A stretch of 64,000 nucleotides of DNA from Pseudomonas sp. RIT-PI-r (GTDB lineage Bacteria; Pseudomonadota; Gammaproteobacteria; Pseudomonadales; Pseudomonadaceae), in NCBI RefSeq assembly GCF_001297015.1, contig NZ_LIGE01000017.1:1-64000 (forward strand), in the 5' to 3' direction. The notes beneath the pieces are model-generated. The model had not been told where the DNA came from. It saw only the letters and a list, made by a program, of their open reading frames with translations, and searched no databases. A program made the position numbers and the translations under genes. How positions within the stretch are numbered: position 1 is the first letter of the stretch; each line of letters starts with the position of its first letter. This document shows, piece by piece, positions 56,612 to 64,000 of this stretch.

Positions 56612-59098
56612 ATGCCTGACCTGCTAGACCGCTACCCGCTGACGGCGGGCACTTATCATGAACTGCTCGACAGCAGTGGCGCGGTGCGCCCGCATTGGCA
56701 GCGACTGTTCGATCAGTTGCAGCGCAGCACTCCGGCGCAACTGGTGCAGCGCCAGGCGTTGCTGGCGCGGCAGATTCAGGAAAACGGTGTCACCTATAAC
56801 GTTTACGCCGATCCGAAAGGCGCCGATCGGCCGTGGGAACTGGATCTGCTGCCGCATGTGATTGCAGCTGATGAATGGCAACAGCTGTCGGCCGGGATCG
56901 CTCAGCGTGCGCGACTGCTCAACGCGGTGTTGGCGGATTTGTACGGCCCGCAGCGCTTGATCAGCGAAGGTCTGCTGCCGGCAGAACTGGTATTCGGCCA
57001 CAACAATTTTCTCTGGCCATGTCAGGGCATTGCGCCGCCCGAAGGCGCTTTCCTGCACCTTTACGCGGTGGATCTGGCGCGTACGCCGGACGGCCGCTGG
57101 TGGGTCACCGCCGACCGAACCCAGGCGCCTTCGGGCGCCGGGTATGCGCTGGAAAACCGCACCATCGTCTCCCGTGCCTTCCCCGAGCTGTACCGCGATC
57201 TGAAAGTGCAACATCTGGCCGGCTTCTTCCGCACGTTGCAAGAAACCCTCGCGCGCCAAGCGCCAAGTGACGGCGAAACGCCGCTGGTGGTGTTGCTCAC
57301 GCCGGGGCGCTTCAACGAAAGCTACTTCGAACATTTGTATCTGGCCCGTCAGCTCGGTTACCCGCTGGTCGAGGGCGGCGACCTGACGGTGCGCGATGCT
57401 ACGGTGTATCTGAAAACCCTCAGTGGCCTGCGTCGGGTGCACGCGATCATGCGCCGGCTCGACGACGATTTCTGCGATCCGTTGGAGCTGCGCACGGACT
57501 CGGCGCTCGGCGTGCCCGGTCTGCTTGAAGCGGTGCGCCAAGGGCGGGTGCTGGTCGCCAATGCACTGGGCAGTGGCGTGCTGGAGTCGCCGGGGCTGCT
57601 GGGCTTTTTGCCGAAGATCAATCGATACCTGTTCGGCGAAGACCTGATCCTGCCGTCCATCGCGACATGGTGGTGCGGCGAGGCACCAGTATTGGCGCAG
57701 GCGCTGGAAAAACTGCCGGAGCTGTTGATCAAACCGGCCTTTCCCTCGCAAACCTTCGCTCCTGTGTTTGGTCGTAATCTGAGTGAAAAACAGCGTCAGA
57801 ATCTAGCTGAGCGCATGCAGGCGCGGCCTTATGCCTATGTTGCGCAAGAATTGGCGCAACTCTCTCATGCGCCGATCTGGCAGGCCGAAAACGGCCTGCT
57901 TCAACCGCGGGCGATTGGCATGCGCATGTATGCCGTTGCCAGTGCTGAGGGTTATCGAGTATTGCCCGGCGGTCTGACCCGCGTGGCCGCCGATGCCGAT
58001 GCCGAGGTGGTGTCGATGCAACGCGGCGGCGCGAGCAAGGACACCTGGGTGCTGGGTGATCGTCCGCCAAGCGGCGAACAGTGGAAAACCCAGCGTAATG
58101 TCGGCGTGCATGATCTCGTCCGCCGCGATCCTTATCTGCCCTCGCGGGTGGTGGAAAACCTGTTCTGGTTTGGCCGCTACTGCGAACGCTGCGATGACAG
58201 TGCACGGCTGCTGCGGATCATGCTCGCGCGCTATGTCGATGGCGATGACCCGCAAGCCTTGCAAGCGGCGGTCGACCTTGGCGAGCGACTGACGCTGTTG
58301 CCGGATGAAGGTGAGTTGCCAGAGCGCTTGCTGGCCGCGCTGCTCGGCGATGACTGGTCGTTCAGCCTGCGCTCCAACCTGCAACGTCTGCAGTGGGCGG
58401 CCTCGCAGGTGCGCGGCAAGCTTTCACGGGAAAACTGGCAGGCGCTGGTCGAATTGCAGCGTGAAGCAACGGAACTGGACACCGATGAACCGGATTTCGG
58501 CGAGTTGCTGGATTTCCTCAATCGCCTGGTGATGTCGCTGGCGGCGCTGTCCGGTTTTGCCCTCGACGACATGACCCGTGATGAGGGCTGGCGTTTTCTG
58601 ATGATTGGCCGGCGTATCGAGCGTCTGCAGTTTCTCAGCAGCAGTCTGGCGGCGTTTCTGCGCGGTGCCGGGGCGTTTGATCAGGCCGGTCTGGAGTGGC
58701 TGCTGGAGCTGGGCAACAGCAGCATCACCTACCGCTCACGTTATCTGGCGGTGGCGCAATTGATTCCGGTCCTCGACCTGTTGTTGCTCGACGAGCAGAA
58801 CCCCCACGCGGTGTTGTTCCAGTTGAAACTGGTGACTCGTACGTTGAAGCGTTTGAACGATGATTTCGGCGTCCCGCGGGAGGCCGGGTTGCCACGATTG
58901 GTCGAACGTCTGGCGCAGTTCGATCTGGGGTGTCTGGAGAATCCGCTGTTCGGCGAATCCAGCGTACGCGCGGCGCTCAATGGTCTGGCGGATTTGCTTC
59001 AGGAAATCGCCGAGGCCAGCGGTCAGGTCTCGGATCGTCTGGCCCTGCGCCATTTCGCTCACGTCGATGATGTCAGCCAGCGTACGGTGTCCGTCTGA
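56612..59098 (+). CDS. Circularly permuted ATP-grasp fused to alpha-E domain
   Basis: An 828-residue protein. Residues 1-480 are a circularly permuted type 2 ATP-grasp (DUF404/DUF407): MPDLLDRYPLTAGTYHELLD, PQRLISEGLLPAELVFGHN, FNESYFEHLYLARQLGYPLVE in two pieces, and TWWCGEAPVLAQALEKLPEL. From about residue 511 the alpha-E domain (DUF403) begins with SRVVENLFWFGRYCERCDD, the typical all-helical start, and runs to the C terminus. In many bacteria these two domains are separate genes; here they are fused. ATP-grasp enzymes join carboxyl groups to amines using ATP. The preceding gene is 88 bases upstream; the next overlaps by one base (TGATG). Confidence 0.9.
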   Translation: MPDLLDRYPLTAGTYHELLDSSGAVRPHWQRLFDQLQRSTPAQLVQRQALLARQIQENGVTYNVYADPKGADRPWELDLLPHVIAADEWQQLSAGIAQRARLLNAVLADLYGPQRLISEGLLPAELVFGHNNFLWPCQGIAPPEGAFLHLYAVDLARTPDGRWWVTADRTQAPSGAGYALENRTIVSRAFPELYRDLKVQHLAGFFRTLQETLARQAPSDGETPLVVLLTPGRFNESYFEHLYLARQLGYPLVEGGDLTVRDATVYLKTLSGLRRVHAIMRRLDDDFCDPLELRTDSALGVPGLLEAVRQGRVLVANALGSGVLESPGLLGFLPKINRYLFGEDLILPSIATWWCGEAPVLAQALEKLPELLIKPAFPSQTFAPVFGRNLSEKQRQNLAERMQARPYAYVAQELAQLSHAPIWQAENGLLQPRAIGMRMYAVASAEGYRVLPGGLTRVAADADAEVVSMQRGGASKDTWVLGDRPPSGEQWKTQRNVGVHDLVRRDPYLPSRVVENLFWFGRYCERCDDSARLLRIMLARYVDGDDPQALQAAVDLGERLTLLPDEGELPERLLAALLGDDWSFSLRSNLQRLQWAASQVRGKLSRENWQALVELQREATELDTDEPDFGELLDFLNRLVMSLAALSGFALDDMTRDEGWRFLMIGRRIERLQFLSSSLAAFLRGAGAFDQAGLEWLLELGNSSITYRSRYLAVAQLIPVLDLLLLDEQNPHAVLFQLKLVTRTLKRLNDDFGVPREAGLPRLVERLAQFDLGCLENPLFGESSVRAALNGLADLLQEIAEASGQVSDRLALRHFAHVDDVSQRTVSV

Positions 59099-59988
59099 TG
59101 AGCGCGCATTACCAGATCCTTCACGACACCTGTTATCACTACGACAGCCCGGTGTCTTTGGCGCAGCAACTGGCGCATCTCTGGCCCCGCGAGTGCACGT
59201 GGCAGCGCTGCACCGAGCAGCAATTGCTGATCAGCCCGGAGCCGACCGCGCGCCGCGATGAGCTGGACGTGTTCGGCAATCCGCTGACGCGCTTGGCCTT
59301 CGAACGCCCGCATGATGAGTTGCAGGTCAATGCGCGGCTCACTATTGAGGTGCTCGCGCGCCCGACGCTGGATTTCAACCAGTCCCCGGCCTGGGAGCTG
59401 ACACGGGATGCGCTGACCTACAGCAGTCAGCCGCTGTCCGCCGATCTGCTGGAAGCCTGTCGGTATCGGTTCCAGTCACCCTATGTGCATTTGAAGCGCA
59501 GCTTCGTCGAGTTTTCCGATAGCTGTTTTCCAGCGGGCCAGTCGCTACTGCTGTGCGTGCAGGACTTGATGCAGAAGATTTTCAGCGAATTCACTTTCGA
59601 TGCCGAGGCGACCCAGGTGGCGACGCCATTGGTGGAGGTGCTGGAGCGGCGGCGCGGGGTGTGTCAGGACTTTGCCCATCTGATGCTCGCTTGCGTGCGC
59701 TCACGGGGATTGGCTGCGCGTTACATCAGCGGTTATCTGCTGACTCAGCCGCCACCGGGGCAGCCGCGTTTGATCGGCGCCGATGCGTCGCATGCCTGGG
59801 TATCGGTGTTTTGCCCGGTGCTGGGTTGGGTGGATTTTGATCCGACCAACAATGTGCAGCCGGCGCTGGAGCACATCACTCTGGCGTGGGGGCGGGATTT
59901 TTCCGATGTGTCACCGCTACGCGGGGTAATCCTCGGCGGCGGCAATCACGATCCGGAAGTGCGAGTCACCGTGATGCCATTGGACTGA
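59098..59988 (+). CDS. Transglutaminase-like cysteine peptidase
   Basis: A 296-residue cytoplasmic protein with a bacterial transglutaminase N-terminal domain (MSAHYQILHDTCYHYDSPVS) and a transglutaminase-like core. The triad is Cys189 (RRGVCQDFAHLML), His232 (ADASHAWVSVF) and Asp248 (GWVDFDPTNN). The C-terminal GRDFSDVSPLRGVILGGG is the family signature. It is coupled to the ATP-grasp/alpha-E gene and closes the operon. Such proteins probably act as peptidases or amide transferases reversing or trimming what the ligases make; no substrate is known. A second transglutaminase core is in the first gene of the operon. Confidence 0.9.
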   Translation: MSAHYQILHDTCYHYDSPVSLAQQLAHLWPRECTWQRCTEQQLLISPEPTARRDELDVFGNPLTRLAFERPHDELQVNARLTIEVLARPTLDFNQSPAWELTRDALTYSSQPLSADLLEACRYRFQSPYVHLKRSFVEFSDSCFPAGQSLLLCVQDLMQKIFSEFTFDAEATQVATPLVEVLERRRGVCQDFAHLMLACVRSRGLAARYISGYLLTQPPPGQPRLIGADASHAWVSVFCPVLGWVDFDPTNNVQPALEHITLAWGRDFSDVSPLRGVILGGGNHDPEVRVTVMPLD

Positions 59989-60000
59989 TGCCGATCAAAC

Positions 60001-60089
60001 TGTAGGAGTGAGCCTGCTCGCGATAGCGGTGAGCCAGCAGCAAATATTTCAACTGACACACCGCTATCGCGAGCAGGCTCACTCCTACA
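60001..60089. repeat. REP-like inverted repeat, 'gagcctgctcgcga' type
   Basis: The arms tgtaggagtgagcctgctcg and cgagcaggctcactcctaca, extended by cgatagcggt/accgctatcg, form a long nearly perfect inverted pair directly after the transglutaminase operon. Confidence 0.92.
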
Positions 60090-60120
60090 AGGGATTTGGG
60101 GTGTACTCGAGGGGAAAGGT

Positions 60121-60157
60121 TGTGAGGGCCGGCAGTGAAACTGCCAGCCCCGTCACA
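60121..60157. terminator. Hairpin between convergent genes
   Basis: The arms tgtga...ggcagt and actgcc...tcaca pair around a three-base loop. There is no clear T run, so it may be a terminator for the small minus-strand gene or only an RNA hairpin. Confidence 0.35.
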
Positions 60158-60197
60158 AATCCGCAGGGTCTGATTCGATCATCAAACCCGGTGGGGC

Positions 60198-60395
60198 TCA
60201 GGCGTCGGGCGCCTGATCTTTCGGTGCTTCAGTTGCATCGATTGCATCAACATCATCTTCCGTTGCCACTTCACCCTCAGGGTTCAGTGCTGCTTCTTCA
60301 GCGGTTTGTTTCTTGCGCTGAAGCTTTTCCTCTTTCTTCTGTTCCTTTGCCAGGTCTCGTTGACGTTTGGCGAAGGAGTAATTGGGTTTGGCCAT
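60198..60395 (-). CDS. Small conserved hypothetical protein
   Basis: A 65-residue protein, MAKPNYSFAKRQRDLAKEQK at its start, with a basic, Lys/Gln-rich helical N-terminal half (about residues 8-32) and an acidic, Asp/Glu/Ala-rich C-terminal half. It has no membrane segment or known motif. A gaggaac ribosome site precedes the ATG. I recall similar small proteins annotated as hypothetical across Pseudomonas, but no function. It lies 67 bases downstream of the LOG-family gene on the same strand. Confidence 0.7.
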   Translation of the reverse strand: MAKPNYSFAKRQRDLAKEQKKEEKLQRKKQTAEEAALNPEGEVATEDDVDAIDATEAPKDQAPDA

Positions 60396-60462
60396 GGGCG
60401 TTCCTCTTGGTCGAAGGTGAGGTTGAGCGGCGCGTATTCTGCCCTGTATCGGTGCCCGGTGG

Positions 60463-61050
60463 TTAGCCGGGTTTTTGATCGACCCACTTTGGCGTAACGG
60501 TCGGCTTCCAGTTATCCAGGGCATCGAGCAGCGTTTGCGGTGATTCGCTCACTTGCAGCATGTCACGGTGTGGCGCGCGAACGAAGCCTTCGCCGACGAT
60601 GTGGTCAAGAAAAGCAGTGAGTTTGCTGTAAAAACCGTTCACTTCCAGCAATCCCAAGGGTTTGCCGTGGTAACCGAGCTGACCCCAGGTCCAGACTTCG
60701 AACAGCTCTTCCAGCGTGCCGAGGCCGCCGGGCAGGGCGATGAATGCGTCGCTGAGTTCAGCCATCCGCGCCTTGCGTGCGTGCATGCCATCGACCACTT
60801 CCAGTCGCGTCAGGCTCTTGTGGCCGATTTCCTTGTCCATCAGGCTTTGCGGGATGATGCCGATGACTTCACCGCCAGCGGCCAGCGCAGCATCAGCGAC
60901 AATCCCCATCAAACCTACGGCGCCGCCGCCGTAGACCAGGGTCAGTTTGCGCTCGGCCAAAGCACGGCCAAGGGCAATGGCGGCTTCGGTGTAAGCCGGA
61001 TCAGTGCCAGCATTGGCGCCACAAAATACACACACGGATTTCAGAGACAT
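60463..61050 (-). CDS. LOG family protein (TIGR00730), nucleotide 5'-monophosphate phosphoribohydrolase
   Basis: A 195-residue Rossmann-fold protein of the LOG/YgdH-like family. Related enzymes release free bases from nucleoside monophosphates; some make cytokinins. The start [19 protein letters not shown] has a perfect aggagg; 61 upstream codons of open frame are rejected. The nucleotide-binding [14 protein letters not shown] and the catalytic [14 protein letters not shown] are intact, with [15 protein letters not shown] in between. The true substrate in this organism is unknown. Confidence 0.9.
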   Translation of the reverse strand: MSLKSVCVFCGANAGTDPAYTEAAIALGRALAERKLTLVYGGGAVGLMGIVADAALAAGGEVIGIIPQSLMDKEIGHKSLTRLEVVDGMHARKARMAELSDAFIALPGGLGTLEELFEVWTWGQLGYHGKPLGLLEVNGFYSKLTAFLDHIVGEGFVRAPHRDMLQVSESPQTLLDALDNWKPTVTPKWVDQKPG

Positions 61051-61108
61051 GCCTTCCTCCTGGGTCAATCCGTCACAGGGTAATGGCTGGCACGCCTCGA
61101 TCCAAGGC

Positions 61109-61198
61109 CTAAACTTCGCGTTCAGGCGATTCAAAGGTACCGCTGGCGCCACAGGCGTAGGCGGCGAGCAAACTGCACAACAGACCGTTAAAGAACAT
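61109..61198 (-). CDS. Possible 29-residue small hydrophobic protein
   Basis: A short open frame beginning [20 protein letters not shown], with a hydrophobic N-terminal stretch and a charged end (ESPEREV). A ggag motif lies eight bases before the ATG. It is upstream of the LOG gene on the same strand and could be a leader or a small membrane or lipoprotein-like peptide (AYAC resembles a weak lipobox). Coding status is unproven. Confidence 0.3.
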   Translation of the reverse strand: MFFNGLLCSLLAAYACGASGTFESPEREV

Positions 61199-61304
61199 GA
61201 CAGGCACTCCGTCTCAGTAGATGCGCCGATCATAGGGCGGGCCGGGGAATCTGGCCGTTAGATTGTCTCGATGAGTGTCATAGCCTGAAAGTTGTATACA
61301 ATTT

Positions 61305-61318
61305 TTGACTCAAGTCAT
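61305..61318 (+). promoter_or_regulatory. Candidate ANR/FNR site before azurin
   Basis: TTGAC-tcaa-GTCAT resembles the ANR/FNR dyad TTGAT-N4-ATCAA, with both half-sites imperfect. It lies 73 bases before the azurin start. Azurin is under ANR and RpoS control in P. aeruginosa, which supports the guess. Confidence 0.4.
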
Positions 61319-61390
61319 AGGAACTTGCGAAGATTTCAGGCAGTCTTTCCACCATTAGTGTTTTTGTTAACCCTGCCTTGGAGATTCACC

Positions 61391-61834
61391 ATGTTTTCCA
61401 AAGTTGTTGCGGTATCCCTGCTGGCGCTGGCCAGCAGCCAATTGATGGCTGCCGAGTGCAAAACCACCGTTGACTCCACCGATCAGATGTCCTTCAACAC
61501 CAAGGAAATCGTGATCGACAAGAGCTGCAAGACCTTCACCGTTGAGCTGACCCACTCCGGCAACCTGCCGAAGAACGTCATGGGCCATAACCTGGTGATC
61601 AGTAAAGAAGCTGACATGCAGTCGATCGCTACCGCTGGCCTGGCTGCTGGTATCGACAAGAACTACCTGCCGGAAGGTGACGCACGCATCATCGCTCACA
61701 CCAAGATCATTGGCGCGAAGGAAACTGATTCGCTGACCTTTGACGTGGCGAAGATTGCAGACGGCGGCTACGGCTTCTTCTGCTCGTTCCCTGGCCACAT
61801 CTCGATGATGAAAGGCACGATTACCGTCAAGTAA
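61391..61834 (+). CDS. azu: Azurin
   Basis: A 147-residue periplasmic type 1 blue copper protein that carries electrons, for example to nitrite reductase or cytochrome peroxidase. The start [20 protein letters not shown] is a signal peptide cleaved before [20 protein letters not shown]. The copper ligands are in MGHNLVIS (His) and in the C-terminal [14 protein letters not shown] (Cys, His, Met). The structural disulfide cysteines are in AEC and KSCKT-like positions. A strong bidirectional terminator follows. Confidence 0.96.
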   Translation: MFSKVVAVSLLALASSQLMAAECKTTVDSTDQMSFNTKEIVIDKSCKTFTVELTHSGNLPKNVMGHNLVISKEADMQSIATAGLAAGIDKNYLPEGDARIIAHTKIIGAKETDSLTFDVAKIADGGYGFFCSFPGHISMMKGTITVK

Positions 61835-61847
61835 TTGAGTCAGGCAT

Positions 61848-61876
61848 AAAAAAAGCGTCCCTCGGGACGCTTTTTT
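61848..61876. terminator. Bidirectional Rho-independent terminator between azurin and nadE
   Basis: The sequence aaaaaaagcgtccc-tc-gggacgctttttt has A and T runs on both sides of a seven-base stem, serving azurin on the plus strand and possibly nadE on the minus strand. Confidence 0.92.
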
Positions 61877-61882
61877 GTTTTC

Positions 61883-61968
61883 TGTAGGAGCTGCCGAAGG
61901 CTGCGATCTTTTGATTTTGTTTTTGAAGATCAAAAGATCGCAGCCTCGTTTCACTCGACAGCTCCTAC
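61883..61968. repeat. REP-like inverted repeat, 'gtaggagctgccgaaggctgcgatc' type, variant
   Basis: The left arm tgtaggagctgccgaaggct is standard, but the right arm is interrupted: after gatcgcagcc comes tcgtttcactcgacagctcctac instead of ttcggcagctcctac. This marks an aberrant copy. Confidence 0.85.
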
Positions 61969-61981
61969 TGGGGCTTGCAAC

Positions 61982-62809
61982 TTACGGCGCAAACGGCATC
62001 ACGCGTTTGTGATGGGTCTTGTTGTAAGTCGCGACGATGATGTCGAACGCTTCCTGACGCACCGGTTCGCCATGCAGGAACGCATCGATCTCGGCATACG
62101 TCACGCCATGGGACGCTTCGTCCGGTTTACCCGGCGACAGATCCTCAAGGTCCGCCGTTGGCACTTTCTCGACCAGCGACTCCGGCGCACCAAAGCTGCG
62201 GGCAATCGCCCGAACCTGGTTTTTCACCAGACCGCTGAGCGGTGCCAGATCGCAGGCGCCGTCGCCAAACTTGGTGAAGAAGCCCATCACCGCTTCCGCC
62301 GCGTGATCGGTGCCGATCACCAGACCGTGCGCCGCGCCGGCGATAGTGTATTGGGCGACCATGCGCATGCGTGCCTTGGTATTGCCGAGCACAAAGTCCA
62401 CCGACACCGCGTGCTTGCCTTCAAACGCCGCCACTTCACTGGCCAGTGATTTCACCGCCGGGCCGATGTTGACCGTGTGGCGCTCGTCCGGAGCAATGAA
62501 GTCCACCGAAGCCTGGGCGTCGTGTTCGTCGAACTGGGTTTCGTATGGCAGGCGCACGGCGATGAATTTGTAGCTGTTGTCGCCGGTTTGATCGCGCAGC
62601 TCACGCATTGCGCGCTGGGCCAGAAGACCTGCGGTCAGCGAATCGACGCCACCGCTGATACCCAGCACCAGCGTCTTGAGCCCGGAATTGACCAGGCAAT
62701 CCTGAATGAAGGTAATGCGCCGGGCGACTTCGGCCTGCAGGGCCTGGTAGTCGACGAACGGCGGTTGCACCTTGAGCTGCTGCGCAATCTCACGCTGTAC
62801 GGCTTGCAT
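61982..62809 (-). CDS. nadE: Ammonia-dependent NAD+ synthetase
   Basis: A 275-residue homodimeric enzyme that amidates nicotinic acid adenine dinucleotide to NAD+. The ATP pyrophosphatase loop SGGVDS is at residues 52-57 ([15 protein letters not shown]), with [13 protein letters not shown] and [20 protein letters not shown] following. No glutaminase domain is present, so free ammonia is the nitrogen source. It lies four bases after pncB, so the two salvage steps are cotranscribed. Confidence 0.96.
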   Translation of the reverse strand: MQAVQREIAQQLKVQPPFVDYQALQAEVARRITFIQDCLVNSGLKTLVLGISGGVDSLTAGLLAQRAMRELRDQTGDNSYKFIAVRLPYETQFDEHDAQASVDFIAPDERHTVNIGPAVKSLASEVAAFEGKHAVSVDFVLGNTKARMRMVAQYTIAGAAHGLVIGTDHAAEAVMGFFTKFGDGACDLAPLSGLVKNQVRAIARSFGAPESLVEKVPTADLEDLSPGKPDEASHGVTYAEIDAFLHGEPVRQEAFDIIVATYNKTHHKRVMPFAP

Positions 62810-62813
62810 GAAT

Positions 62814-64000
62814 TCACTCCTTGCTAGATAGACTGGAATCGGCAGGAACCTGGAACACGTGTCGCAAGTAGGCGACGAAATTCGGGTCTTTGCAGTGGGA
62901 CTTGCCTGGCTCGTCGGAGATCTTCGCCACCGGTTGGCCGTTGCAGGCAGTCATTTTAAGCACGATGCTCATCGGTTCGACACCCGGAATGTCACAGGTG
63001 AGGTTGGTGCCGATGCCGAAGCTGACGTTGATCCGACCGTGCAGCGCGCGGAAGATCTCCAGCGATTTGGGCAGGGTCAGGCTGTCGGAGAACACCAGGG
63101 TCTTGCTCATCGGGTCGATGCCGAGCTTGTGATAGTGCGCGATGCATTTTTCGCCCCACACCACAGGATCGCCGGAGTCGTGGCGCAGACCGTCGAACAG
63201 CTTGGCGAAGAACAGATCGAAATCGCCGAGGAAAGCATCGGTGGTGATGCAGTCGGTGAGGGCGATCCCTAGCAAGCCCCGGTATTCACGCACCCAGCAA
63301 TCAAGCGCAGCAATCTGGCTGTCGATCAGCCGTGGACCGAGTTGCTGGTGCGCCATGATCCACTCGTGGGCCATGGTGCCCAATGGCTTCATGTCGAGTT
63401 CACGGGACAAGTGCACGTTGCTGGTGCCGACGAAACGCCCCGGGAAATCGTGCTTGAGCACGTTCACCACTTCAGCCTGCACGCCATACGAAAACCGCCG
63501 GCGCGTGCCGAAATCGGCGACTTGCAGTTGCGATAGCTCATCGGCCGAGGCGTTGGCGGTCAGCCAGTCGAACTTGCGATAGAGCTGCTCGCGCGCCTGT
63601 TCGAGCACGGTTTCGCGGTAGCGATAGCGGTTGCGCACTTCGCTGACGATCGCCAGCAGCGGCACTTCGTAAAGGATTACATGCAGCCATGGCCCGCGCA
63701 GACGGATGAACAGCTCGCCGTTCTCAATGCCGGTATGCACGTAGCGCAGGTTGAAGCGGAACAGCCCGAGGAAACGCAGGAAGTCAGGTTTCAGGAAGCT
63801 GATGCGCTCAAGAAAACTCAGTTGATCGGCACTCAGGCTCAGCTCGGCCAGACGTTCGATCTGATAGCGGATCTCGGCCAGATACGGGCGCAGATCCTCG
63901 CTGTTACGGCAACGAAACTCCCATTCGACTTCGACGTTGGGGTAGTTGTGCAGCACCGCCTGCATCATCGTCAATTTGTAGAAGTCGGTGTCGAGCAGGT
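62814..64000 (-). CDS. pncB: Nicotinate phosphoribosyltransferase, cut by the window edge
   Basis: The C-terminal 394 residues or so of PncB, which makes nicotinate mononucleotide from nicotinate and PRPP. The frame stays open to the right edge, where it reads [20 protein letters not shown], the known N-terminal region, so only a short start piece is missing. Family features seen are the His-containing [15 protein letters not shown] (the phosphorylated-histidine region), [27 protein letters not shown] and [13 protein letters not shown]. With nadE four bases downstream it forms an NAD salvage operon. Confidence 0.95.
   Translation of the reverse strand, partial: LLDTDFYKLTMMQAVLHNYPNVEVEWEFRCRNSEDLRPYLAEIRYQIERLAELSLSADQLSFLERISFLKPDFLRFLGLFRFNLRYVHTGIENGELFIRLRGPWLHVILYEVPLLAIVSEVRNRYRYRETVLEQAREQLYRKFDWLTANASADELSQLQVADFGTRRRFSYGVQAEVVNVLKHDFPGRFVGTSNVHLSRELDMKPLGTMAHEWIMAHQQLGPRLIDSQIAALDCWVREYRGLLGIALTDCITTDAFLGDFDLFFAKLFDGLRHDSGDPVVWGEKCIAHYHKLGIDPMSKTLVFSDSLTLPKSLEIFRALHGRINVSFGIGTNLTCDIPGVEPMSIVLKMTACNGQPVAKISDEPGKSHCKDPNFVAYLRHVFQVPADSSLSSKE

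Overview
The window reads as chromosome from a fluorescent Pseudomonas (P. fluorescens group). Evidence: high GC, long runs of housekeeping genes in the order known from other pseudomonads (parE-parC, serB, psd, motAB, rsgA, orn, queG, tsaE-amidase-mutL-miaA-hfq-hflXKC-hisZ-purA, rnr-rlmB-rpsF-rpsR-rplI-dnaB), an azurin gene, and many intergenic palindromic REP-like repeats of the 'tgtaggagctgccgaaggctgcgatc' and 'tgtaggagcgagcctgctcgcga' kinds typical of this group. The assignment is inferred from gene content and protein similarity recalled from the families; no search was run.

Layout. 1-387: possible end of an insertion sequence at the left edge, then one unit of a palindrome-rich repeat. 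388-7614: esterase, topoisomerase IV (parE, parC) with two small exported or membrane proteins between them, then a frameshifted PqiC-like lipoprotein. 7683-8256: a 131-bp unit repeated in tandem. 8333-18578: YtjB-like membrane protein, serB, a PilZ-like protein, psd, rhdA, an HDOD protein and the stator genes motA-motB. 18687-20541: a three-gene operon on the minus strand, TIR / caspase-like protease / TIR, placed between motB and rsgA. 20752-37304: rsgA, orn, a TRIC-like channel, queG, nnr, tsaE, amidase, mutL, miaA, hfq, hflXKC, hisZ, purA. 37445-42046: chemoreceptor and a two-gene ferric-iron ABC transporter. 42339-42692: two identical tRNA-Leu(CAG) genes, each with its own promoter and terminator. 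42918-52713: rnr, rlmB, ribosomal proteins S6, S18, L9, dnaB, ygiQ. 53248-59988: transglutaminase / DUF2126 / circularly permuted ATP-grasp / alpha-E / transglutaminase operon. 60198-64000: small protein, LOG-family protein, azurin, nadE and pncB (cut by the right edge).

The most interesting region is the TIR-caspase-TIR operon. The upstream TIR resembles Thoeris ThsB-like TIR proteins and the middle gene has an intact His-Cys dyad, which matches the recently described TIR-caspase anti-phage system (type IV Thoeris). The third gene, a second and different TIR protein translationally coupled to the caspase, is not part of the basic two-gene arrangement and deserves attention. Second is the 53-60 kb operon, which matches a predicted but biochemically unproven amidoligase or peptide-tagging system. 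Other notable points are the frameshifted PqiC lipoprotein (one G missing from a G run), the exact 131-bp tandem repeats, a well-formed S6:S18-type autoregulatory leader before rpsF, and candidate Fur and ANR sites before the iron transporter and azurin.
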